From the NCBI GenBank assembly GCA_035541995.1, contig DATKMG010000807.1, positions 1 to 6,727 on the forward strand: DNA of 6,727 nucleotides, written 5' to 3'. The notes under the pieces are model-generated. The model had not been told where the DNA came from. It searched no databases and saw only the letters and a list, made by a program, of their open reading frames with translations. The position numbers were made by a program, and so were the translations under genes. Shown in pieces: positions 1 through 4,678 of this stretch. How positions within the stretch are numbered: the stretch's first letter is position 1; each line of letters starts with the position of its first letter. The DNA comes from DATKMG01 sp035541995 (GTDB taxonomy: Bacteria > Acidobacteriota > Terriglobia > Versatilivoradales > Versatilivoraceae).

Positions 1-2
1 AT

Positions 3-131
3 GATTCGTCCAAGGCCGCAGGATTAGCTGAACGTGCCCAATTCATTTCGGCGCGATTTGCAGCTCAACACCCTCATATTGACCCGATACTCAGGGAACT
101 AGTAGATATCCTCACGGGGATGGGGGTTTAG
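3..131 (+). CDS. C-terminal end of an unrecognised plus-strand protein (5' end outside the window)
   Basis: The plus-strand frame starting at base 3 is open from the window edge to a TAG at 129-131 and gives 42 residues. The peptide is amphipathic and helix-like (AGLAERAQFISARF, then IDPILRELVDIL), with a plausible residue mix for the end of a soluble protein. The minus strand opposite it offers no comparable frame. I do not recognise the family. It would be the only plus-strand gene in the window and would converge on the minus-strand candidate ending at 150. The open stretch is short enough to be chance, so confidence is limited. Confidence 0.35.
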   Translation, partial: DSSKAAGLAERAQFISARFAAQHPHIDPILRELVDILTGMGV

Positions 132-149
132 CGCGGGTTCCCGAATAGC

Positions 150-272
150 TTAAACCCGTTCGAAAGCTCTATAGCTAATTCCAAAAAGAATAATCCCCAC
201 ACCAAGAAGTAGTAGGGTCACAGGACAAGGCAAAGGCCAGCCAAAAAGTGGGTTCGGTATACCAGCAAACAT
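150..272 (-). CDS. Candidate 40-aa single-span membrane peptide, PEP-CTERM-like in shape
   Basis: ATG at 270-272 to TAA at 150-152 encodes 40 residues. After a short Pro-rich stretch (residues 6-17) there is one strongly hydrophobic segment, PVTLLLLGVGIILFGI (about 17-32), and a tail containing YRAFER. The order Pro-x-Pro-x-Thr, hydrophobic helix, Arg-containing end recalls a PEP-CTERM sorting tail, but Cys stands where the motif has Glu and the tail is only weakly basic. The frame stays open upstream to a TAA about 30 codons before the ATG. There is no good ribosome site at this ATG; an AAAGGAGG lies further upstream near 350. It may be the decayed 3' end of a longer exported-protein gene or chance. 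Another frame (175-363) gives a longer ORF without protein-like character. Confidence 0.2.
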   Translation of the reverse strand: MFAGIPNPLFGWPLPCPVTLLLLGVGIILFGISYRAFERV

Positions 273-417
273 TACTGTTGAGTCTATAATTAACGACACC
301 CCAGGTATTAAGAGAATCCATTTTTATGCAGTTAACATTACCTCCTTTTGCTCTAGTAAACATATTTTACCAAGCGGAAGGTCAGGTTCCTCGAACGAAC
401 ATACGTTAGCGCGCAGA

Positions 418-584
418 TCAGATCGCCAATGGAGTACATCCGTAAGCCCGGGCGAGTTCGTTCATGGCGGTGCGGAGAGTGGCCCAGAGTCTGGCCACTT
501 GCGCCTTTGGGTCTGAACTCTGATGACTGCAAGCCCCACCAGGATCAGTGTTAACGGCAGGGATAGCGTGAATCTTCTTGTCAT
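418..584 (-). pseudogene. Small lipoprotein gene broken by a one-base frameshift
   Basis: ATG at 582-584 follows GGAGGG (591-596) by 6 nt, a strong start. The first 17 codons read as a lipoprotein signal: MTRR, then a hydrophobic run ending LILVG. In the existing frame the product then turns into non-lipoprotein sequence and stops at 462-464 after 40 residues. Restoring one G in the G4 run (CCCC on the plus strand, 534-537) makes the next residues Ala-Cys, a V-G-A-C lipobox, followed by a Ser/Gln spacer and a helical segment (KAQVARLWATLRTAMNELA). That frame ends at TGA 418-420, giving a 55-residue small lipoprotein. Signal, lipobox and mature helix falling together on either side of one homopolymer is strong internal evidence. 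A sequencing error or phase variation would look the same. No named family is assigned. Confidence 0.55.
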
Positions 585-590
585 GGTGAA

Positions 591-596
591 CCCTCC
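591..596 (-). promoter_or_regulatory. Shine-Dalgarno site of the broken lipoprotein gene
   Basis: GGAGGG on the minus strand, 6 nt before the ATG at 584. It supports this ATG as a real translation start although the downstream frame is broken. Confidence 0.6.
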
Positions 597-644
597 ACTA
601 TAATTCATTAGTTTCTTAATCGTTGACGTTCGTGCCTTAGGATT

Positions 645-837
645 TTAGGGAGATGAAAATAGACCACGGAGGCCGCTCGAGGCGGTTCGATCTTGCCCAC
701 GAAGGACTCTCCTCAACTCATCGGCCTCCAGCGGCCTGACTAGGAAATCATAGGCTCCGAGCTGAATGGCTTCCGCATAAAGATAAATATCATCCAACGC
801 TGAGTATGCGCCGGTTAGGTACACCACCACACATGAA
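645..837 (-). pseudogene. Response-regulator receiver (CheY-like) fragment, N-terminal half missing
   Basis: The frame, ending at TAA 645-647, encodes about 60 residues matching the second half of a receiver domain. VVYLTGAYS carries the beta-4 Thr, EAIQLGAYDFL is the usual A-x-x-x-GA-x-D-[FY]-L segment, and VRPLEADELRRVL is beta-5/alpha-5. The normally conserved Lys before Pro is Arg here. The acidic pocket and phospho-acceptor Asp, which should lie upstream, are absent: reading upstream, the frame enters the inverted repeat at 838-911 and meets an in-frame TAA in its loop, and the next gene begins 23 bp beyond. A receiver domain is normally about 120 residues, so roughly half is lost. It should not phosphorylate or signal. 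The coincidence of its edge with the repeat suggests the break and the element are linked. Confidence 0.7.
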
Positions 838-911
838 AATGTGGGAGCCGATCTCCGAGCGGCGACTTACCAAATCCTGAACATCGCCGCTCGGAGATCG
901 GCTCCCACATT
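838..911. repeat. REPIN-like perfect inverted repeat (28-bp arms, 18-nt loop)
   Basis: The left arm (838-865) and right arm (884-911) are exact reverse complements over 28 bp, separated by an 18-nt loop (866-883). Each arm has the layout of a REP sequence: a GTGGGAGC head, then an imperfect internal palindrome (GCCG...CGGC around ATCTCCGAG) ending in GCGA. Two REPs in inverted orientation with a short spacer define a REPIN. Such elements are mobilised in trans by RAYT (TnpA-REP, Y1) transposases, which recognise a GTRG-plus-hairpin foot. No RAYT gene is in this window. There is no T-tract after either arm, so it is not a classical intrinsic terminator, though the long stem would affect any transcript running through it. 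It lies between the DUF4136 stop (935) and the receiver fragment. Confidence 0.75.
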
Positions 912-934
912 AAAATACCGCATTTTTAAAGAAG

Positions 935-1492
935 CTAACCCTTCTTGGGTGTGGGCGGGTAATTCTTTAACATCTTCTCCAAAGCCTTCGTCAGGTTCTT
1001 CTGGCGTTTTTCGGGTTTCGCCTTGGGATCAAGCTGCTTGGTAGCCACTGCCCGCCACACTGCTTTCTTCGTGGAGACGTCGTAAAAGTCCAGTTGGAGC
1101 GAACCGATATAGAGCGTGCTGGTTGTGGAGGTGCTAGTGCTCGATCCCATCCCTGCACCACGATAATAGCCCCAGCCAGCCCCATATCCAAAGTCACTGC
1201 TGAACGTGTTTACCTGCTTCTCAGTTCCGAGGGCTAGTTGATAGCTAACGTACATATCCGCATTGTCACTGTCGGTTTTGGTGAGACCCTTGGTGGGAAG
1301 CACCGACTCAATGACGGATTTGAACTGATTGTCGGTCAACGGATCCTTGTCACTCGTTTTCATCTCCACCCACTTCCAAGTCTTGTACTTGGAGAAGTCT
1401 GCGGTCTTGTCGTAGTTGTAGCGGACATCCTGAGCCGCAGCCATTCCAGCCAACAAAAGGAAAACCGGGGCAAACCATCGAATGTGCTTCAC
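935..1492 (-). CDS. DUF4136 family secreted or periplasmic protein
   Basis: This is a 185-residue protein starting at GTG (1490-1492), chosen because AAGGAG lies 8 nt upstream and a clean signal peptide follows at once: KHIRW, a hydrophobic core (FAPVFLLLAGMAAA), and probable cleavage after Ala20 before QDVRY. The mature N-terminus, VRYNYDKTADFSKYKTWKWV, matches the DUF4136 opening (V-x-x-D-Y-x...DFSKYKTW). Further on are the KGLTKTDSDNADMYVSYQL segment, a Gly/Tyr/Ser/Thr-rich low-complexity stretch (residues about 118-135), a beta-strand segment (YIGSLQLDFYDVSTKKAVWRAVA) and a basic C-terminal helix typical of the family. Length is usual. An open frame extends upstream to 1669 but has no signal or family similarity, so I reject that start. 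The molecular function of DUF4136 proteins is unknown; many are lipoproteins, but here no lipobox Cys is present. It stands apart from both neighbours. Confidence 0.9.
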   Translation of the reverse strand: MKHIRWFAPVFLLLAGMAAAQDVRYNYDKTADFSKYKTWKWVEMKTSDKDPLTDNQFKSVIESVLPTKGLTKTDSDNADMYVSYQLALGTEKQVNTFSSDFGYGAGWGYYRGAGMGSSTSTSTTSTLYIGSLQLDFYDVSTKKAVWRAVATKQLDPKAKPEKRQKNLTKALEKMLKNYPPTPKKG

Positions 1493-1500
1493 AGTGTTTT

Positions 1501-1506
1501 CTCCTT
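1501..1506 (-). promoter_or_regulatory. Shine-Dalgarno that fixes the GTG start of the DUF4136 gene
   Basis: AAGGAG on the minus strand (within AAAAGGAG), 8 nt before GTG 1490-1492. It decides between this start and the much longer upstream open frame. Confidence 0.7.
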
Positions 1507-1717
1507 TTCGATTAAATTGTGTAATAAGAAGAACCCTGGAGGGCTGAGCTCCGCGAAGCCTTTGTGCAGGGGCAAATGACCTCACAGAATTCAGCCCGCC
1601 ATTTGTAACCAGCCCAATTGCGCAGGAACTCCATTTTTCTGGCCGGTGCAGCTTGGGAGCCGCGAACAACCCGCAAACCCGCTAATAACAGGAGCCTGTG
1701 TTACTGCCATCGATCCC

Positions 1718-2509
1718 CTAGCGAGACCTTCGGAGCAGGCCAATCCCGAAAGAGAGGCCACAGGAGAAGAGTCCCAGCAATCCCAACAGTGGCATCAAGC
1801 TGCCCGTTTTCGGGAGCTTCTTGGGTGCTGGCTCGTCCGCTGCGGGGACGCGAGGCGGTTCAGCGGCCGCTACTGCCTTAGGAGCCGGGGCCTGTTCAAA
1901 CAGCAGGGTCGGTTCCATCTTGACAGGAACTTCCGGCGCAGGGGGGGCCGTTCCTGTGACCTTCTTCTGTTGAGCTACAACCGTGGAAGGAACCTGCACC
2001 ATAACCGTTGCGCTGATGTTCATCCCTTTCCTGATTTCGAAGGCTGTCACCTCTTTGCCGTCCACCATGAACTTCTGATCCTTGGGGATTTTGTATTGTT
2101 TGTTGGTTCCATCCCCTAAAGTCAAGATGATGGAACTGGGAGGCATTACTTGAAATACTTTTCCCTGGATCGTTCGGATCGTGGTGACGGTTTGCGGAGT
2201 CGTCGTGGTGGTGATGGTCCGTTGCAGTTTCATGCCCACCTTCAGGTCCTCGACCCCGACTTCCCGGCCATCCACCGTGCCCTTGGCCCCCGGCGGAACC
2301 GTGATGTGCCGAATTTCCCCGTCTTCCATCTTGATCACCACTTCGTTGCCTGAGACGTAAACCACTTCTCCGCGCTCCACCTTCACCTGTTTGGCCGCTG
2401 CTCCAGTCGTGGTGGTGGTTTTAGTAGTCTCCTGTGCGCTCAAAATCAACGCGCAACCCAGACAGGCGATCAAAACCGTTACTGCAATTCTTAGTCTCTG
2501 CCAATTCAT
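1718..2509 (-). CDS. Exported protein with two DUF5666-like modules and an LPKTG C-terminal anchor
   Basis: The protein has 263 residues. The ATG at 2507-2509 is preceded by AAGGAG with 8-nt spacing. An N-terminal signal segment (residues 1-25) has probable cleavage after LSA before QETTK; an alternative lipobox-like L-I-A-C at 13-16 is less convincing. A Thr-rich linker leads to two related small beta modules, about 46-98 and 115-169. Both follow the order G-[EK]-V-x-x-V, a DG-containing turn, an I/V-P step, VDG-[RK]-EV, then KxGM and a beta strand. A second Thr-rich linker (100-110) separates them, and a Pro/Ala-rich stalk follows (about 187-230). The end is LPKTG (232-236), a hydrophobic helix (237-259) and RRSR: the tripartite layout of an LPXTG-type sorting signal. 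Similar proteins with LPKT[GA] tails occur in Acidobacteriota. The role is unknown; a surface or envelope protein is the inference. No sortase gene is in the window. Confidence 0.88.
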   Translation of the reverse strand: MNWQRLRIAVTVLIACLGCALILSAQETTKTTTTTGAAAKQVKVERGEVVYVSGNEVVIKMEDGEIRHITVPPGAKGTVDGREVGVEDLKVGMKLQRTITTTTTPQTVTTIRTIQGKVFQVMPPSSIILTLGDGTNKQYKIPKDQKFMVDGKEVTAFEIRKGMNISATVMVQVPSTVVAQQKKVTGTAPPAPEVPVKMEPTLLFEQAPAPKAVAAAEPPRVPAADEPAPKKLPKTGSLMPLLGLLGLFSCGLSFGIGLLRRSR

Positions 2510-2810
2510 CTTCGTCTCTCCTTTTTGGTTTGAGGATCAAAATGGGGAATCCAGATTGATCCGCGAATTTGTGCTTATACCTTTGATGAGTAATTGATGC
2601 CTGACCAATTTGATTCGCTCCAGAGCAATCCTGAAAGGTCGGTCTCTCACCCAACCGTCCCCCCACCTGTCATCACCAGCGGAAGATCAAGGGGGAACCC
2701 AAACTTTGCGATGCGGTTTCTTTCCACTTGGCATTTTTGCCTCCTTTCAACGATTTCGAAAAATCCTCGGGACTCACTTCCAATCCCAGGAGTCTTCAGC
2801 CGTAGTTGCC
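2510..2810. other. Gene-poor stretch upstream of the LPKTG-protein gene
   Basis: About 300 bp with no convincing full-length gene. It holds the Shine-Dalgarno of the LPKTG-protein gene (AAGGAG, 2518-2523), a tiny ORF with a strong Shine-Dalgarno (2687-2734), and a short open minus frame just downstream of the broken gene at 2811. That frame reads SPEDFSKSLKGGKNAKWKE (roughly 2706-2770) and could be residual coding sequence, but I could not place it in a family. TATAAG around 2574-2579 (minus strand) could be a -10 box for the LPKTG gene, but I see no matching -35 at proper spacing. Confidence 0.35.
2687..2734 (-). CDS. Candidate 15-aa ORF with a very strong Shine-Dalgarno
   Basis: ATG at 2732-2734 is preceded by AAAGGAGG with 5-nt spacing (CAAAA), the best ribosome site in this part of the window. 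The product, MPSGKKPHRKVWVPP, is very basic. Its first six residues equal the start of a short basic protein family (MPSGKK-R-K-R...) common in Bacteroidota and relatives, but the expected Lys/Arg-rich continuation is missing and TGA follows after 15 codons. It may be a remnant of such a gene, a short leader peptide for the LPKTG-protein gene some 180 bp downstream, or chance. The resemblance is only six residues. Confidence 0.2.
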   Translation of the reverse strand: MPSGKKPHRKVWVPP

Positions 2811-2978
2811 TCAACGATCATACTGACGGAGGGCAGCCCAGTTTTCGGCGGCGGATTGTTTTAAGGCAGCTGCTTTCTGCTGCAGCATCTGTTTGAGATC
2901 CTGGCCAAAAACCGTTGCGGCCAGAATTAAGCTAATGGAAAAGTCCAGGGCGACAACTCTCATCAGACTTCATTTCAT
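2811..2978 (-). pseudogene. Broken 5' part of a secreted-protein gene (signal peptide plus coiled helix)
   Basis: From ATG 2961-2963 the frame encodes 50 residues to TGA 2811-2813: a signal peptide whose hydrophobic part is FSISLILAATVFG, then QDLKQMLQQKAAALKQSAAE and NWAALRQYDR. I recall uncharacterised exported proteins of about 200-250 residues in Acidobacteriota-like genomes that begin this way (A-Q-D-L-K-Q..., then ALRQY-x-W-x-E). Here the frame stops just where that second motif should continue. An earlier ATG AAA (2973-2978) is in frame but followed at once by TGA (2970-2972). The near-copy at 3052-3071 has CGA at that codon, so the ancestral start was probably M-K-R-S-L-M-R and a C-to-T change made the stop. 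Asp7 inside the hydrophobic segment is also unusual. The gene appears dead; family assignment is from memory and tentative. Confidence 0.5.
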
Positions 2979-3174
2979 TTGTCCCAGCCTTTCTTTTGAA
3001 TGAATCCCACCACGAATCAAATAGTCCGAGGTAAATCCAATCGATAGAGCCCTCATCAGGCTTCGTCTCATAGGGTCTGGCCTTTTCGTGATTTTCGTAG
3101 TTGAATGTGAGCATTTTCTTTTTGAAACCCGCCGTTCCTTTCAGAAGTGACATCGCCATCAACATCCCCGCCAA
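2932..3174 (-). CDS. Candidate 80-aa ORF, possibly exported with a damaged start
   Basis: The in-frame ORF from ATG 3172-3174 to TAG 2932-2934 gives 80 residues: a hydrophobic start (MAGMLMAMSLLKGTAGF), a basic patch (KKK) and an acidic/aromatic remainder including DWIYLGLFDSWWDSF. Upstream the same frame adds WWLVL before a TAG. A more natural start, ATG CAG at 3191-3193, is one base out of frame; removing one T at 3186-3187 would give MQWWLVLAGMLMAMSLLKG, a good signal peptide. The 3' end overlaps the secreted-protein fragment by 32 bp, and the direct repeat lies inside it, so at most the 5' part is likely genuine. I recognise no family. Confidence 0.22.
   Translation of the reverse strand: MAGMLMAMSLLKGTAGFKKKMLTFNYENHEKARPYETKPDEGSIDWIYLGLFDSWWDSFKRKAGTNEMKSDESCRPGLFH
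2959..3071 (-). repeat. Imperfect direct repeat of a gene-start region (two 20-bp copies, 93 bp apart)
   Basis: Plus-strand CTCATCAGACTTCATTTCAT (2959-2978) and CTCATCAGGCTTCGTCTCAT (3052-3071) match at 17 of 20 positions; all three differences are transitions. Read on the minus strand, each copy is the start of a frame: M-K-stop-S-L-M-R for the first and M-R-R-S-L-M-R for the second. The second frame then runs 33 codons without protein-like content. The arrangement suggests a partial tandem duplication of a 5' gene end followed by decay. Confidence 0.5.
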
Positions 3175-3226
3175 TACCAGCCACCAACTGCATTTCTACA
3201 CAAAAGAAAAAACTTCTGTAATCCTC

Positions 3227-3846
3227 CTAAAGCAACATTCCTCCCAGCTTTTTCAACAGTTCTTCCAGCGGCATCATGGTGAGCAGCAGGGGTACCATAG
3301 GGGCTAGAGTCACGGCGGCAATCATTAAAATCGATTCCTTCGTGACCAGCGAGACCTTCATGTCTTGCACCACGACAAAACTGTTGGCCAGATCGGCCAG
3401 GGACTGAATGTCGCCGCTGCCGACCAGCGGTTCATCGGCAGGCGCCTGGCCGCGCACCCATTTATCGTCGAACTCCCGCACATAACGCTCGGCAAGCTGC
3501 CCATACTCTCGAAGCCCCCTCCGCTTGATTCGGGCGAGCTGAGGCACGAACACCAGGGGCGGGCCAAGAACCAGGCCCGGCATACGGATGACGACGAGGG
3601 CAATCTCATACTTGAATTCCGGCAGAGCGGCATTAATGTGGAAGATGCGGTCGGCGACCACCCCCGAGACCAACGCGCCTTGGGCCACCGCCAGTGGGAT
3701 AAAGGCATAGATGATCTGGGGAAGAAATCCCAGGCCGCCCATGCGGTCCAGGTGCGCGGAAATAATTTCCACCAAATCCAAGTCAAACTGGAGGAGCCGG
3801 CATGTCGCTTCCTCGCGGTCGAACCTAGCTAGGACGTGCGATACGC
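3227..3846 (-). pseudogene. C-terminal half of an integral membrane protein, 5' end lost
   Basis: The frame ending at TAG 3227-3229 encodes a coherent C-terminal region. It contains a D-L-D-L-V...HLDRMGGLGFL motif (about 3720-3800), a membrane helix (about 3641-3727), another after FKYEI (about 3539-3607), a charged cytosolic-type segment (RRGLREYGQLAERYVREFDDKW), an acidic loop (ADEPLVGSGDIQSLADLANSF) and a final helix rich in Leu/Met (about 3272-3337). I recognise this as an uncharacterised bacterial multi-pass family in which H-P-D-R-x-GGLGFL is normally preceded by about 150-200 residues with more helices. Here those residues are absent. The open frame runs on to 3997 only by chance, out of phase with the DUF2490 gene on the same strand, and there is no ribosome site near any plausible start. 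The left edge is uncertain, somewhere in about 3800-3846. Confidence 0.72.
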
Positions 3847-4620
3847 CTACTTGGCGTGACGCGTTTCGAAAAACAAGTGCAAAATTAAGTTCAGCGCGTT
3901 GAGGTTCGTAACCGAAGACCGCGTGTCGTGCTGATAGGTCCAGTTTGTCTCCACAGCGAAGCGCTGCCACCGTGCCACCGAGGCGCCTCCAATCCACCGG
4001 GTGCGATTGACGAGGTCGTAACGCGAGTCATAGTAAGCCTCGCCATTCGCGTAGGGGACGATCGACCAGCGTCCCGCCGTGAACTCCTTCTCCACCTGAA
4101 GGCGGTAACGCAACCGGCTCGAGAATTCATGGTCATCGCCCAGCCAGCGCAGATCGGTGCGCAGTCGATGCGACACGAGAATGCCGCCCTTGATCGGTGT
4201 CCTCACATGCAGTTCGGCCAACATGGCATATTCTGTGTAGGCTTCACCGTTGTCGCCAAGGCTCTTTCCGCCGAGATACCCGCCGCGGATCAAAAGGCGC
4301 TTCATCTGCTGAGCCCGGTTTTCATCAAACAAGCGGGTTTTATTCCGAGGGCTCATCTTCCAGAACGCATAGTCCCCCTGCAGGATCAGATTCCCCTCGC
4401 GGTAATGGGTTTCGATGTTTTTCGATGTGGGAACGAACATCGAAAGGCGCCACGCGGGTGTAAGCTTCAACCAGAGATCGACCTCGGGCCAGAACTCCTT
4501 CGACGACTCCCCGGCGATGACGGCGCGGGTTGACCCAAGCCAGACCATAAGAGCCAGGCAGACCCAGCGCAGAAAAAAGGGCCCCGCAACACTCCCCTCA
4601 TACGGTTTCCTGGTCTTCAT
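3847..4620 (-). CDS. DUF2490 family outer-membrane protein
   Basis: The protein has 257 residues. A basic start (MKTRK) and hydrophobic segment (about 15-35, FFLRWVCLALMVWLG) form a signal peptide, with probable cleavage after VIA (residue 36). The mature protein opens EFWPEVDLWLKLTPAWRLS, the W-P-E-V-D-x-x-L-K-L-x-x-x-W-R-L pattern of DUF2490. It continues with alternating hydrophobic/polar strands and ends in an aromatic strand (LILHLFFETRHAK), as expected for a beta-barrel. RLRTDLRWL and SSRLRYRLQVEKEF are the central R-x-R-Y-R-x-x strands of the family. An in-frame TAA at 4636-4638 restricts the start to ATG 4618-4620, which has no good Shine-Dalgarno of its own. A 10-codon ORF overlaps it by ATGA and may couple its translation to the upstream gene. 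It lies 58 bp after the SphA-type gene in the sulfatase gene run. Function is unknown. Confidence 0.85.
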   Translation of the reverse strand: MKTRKPYEGSVAGPFFLRWVCLALMVWLGSTRAVIAGESSKEFWPEVDLWLKLTPAWRLSMFVPTSKNIETHYREGNLILQGDYAFWKMSPRNKTRLFDENRAQQMKRLLIRGGYLGGKSLGDNGEAYTEYAMLAELHVRTPIKGGILVSHRLRTDLRWLGDDHEFSSRLRYRLQVEKEFTAGRWSIVPYANGEAYYDSRYDLVNRTRWIGGASVARWQRFAVETNWTYQHDTRSSVTNLNALNLILHLFFETRHAK

Positions 4621-4649
4621 GCGTCGTATACCCGATTATTGCAGGCCAT
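4617..4649 (-). CDS. Possible 10-aa leader ORF overlapping the DUF2490 start (ATGA)
   Basis: ATG 4647-4649 starts a 10-codon frame, MACNNRVYDA, whose TGA (4617-4619) shares the ATGA tetranucleotide with the DUF2490 start. AGGAGG (4675-4680) overlaps the stop of the preceding gene but is 25 nt from this ATG; only a weak GGGAC is nearer. Terminating ribosomes at ATGA could restart on the DUF2490 gene, which lacks a good site. The arrangement is visible; the regulatory role is inference. Confidence 0.25.
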   Translation of the reverse strand: MACNNRVYDA

Positions 4650-4678
4650 GACGGTCCCGTCCCGGTTATATTGTCCTC

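Noticed and set aside
145..173. Hairpin ATAGCTT...AAGCTCTAT as a terminator for the plus-strand gene ending at 131
   Set aside because: Stem has a bulge and is AT-rich, and no T-run follows.
838..911. Intrinsic terminator reading of the inverted repeat
   Set aside because: The stem is long and GC-rich but neither side has a T-tract, and the loop is 18 nt; a REPIN fits better.
1650..1664. TGGGAGCCG as a second, single REP copy
   Set aside because: Only nine bases match the REP head; the internal palindrome does not follow.
1493..1669. N-terminal extension of the DUF4136 protein to 1669
   Set aside because: It would bury the signal peptide at residue 60; the GTG at 1492 has a proper Shine-Dalgarno and an immediate signal sequence.
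1684..1702. Short palindrome ACAGGAGCCTGT as a terminator after the LPKTG gene
   Set aside because: Only 4-5 bp of stem and no T-tract downstream on the minus strand.
1646..2119. Plus-strand 157-residue open frame
   Set aside because: Antisense of the LPKTG protein; low-complexity translation, no ribosome site.
3365..3832. Plus-strand 155-residue open frame
   Set aside because: Antisense shadow of the membrane-protein fragment, whose helices and conserved motifs are clear on the minus strand.
3928..4533. Plus-strand 201-residue open frame opposite the DUF2490 gene
   Set aside because: It is antisense to a gene with signal peptide and family motifs; the translation has no domain character and no start signals.
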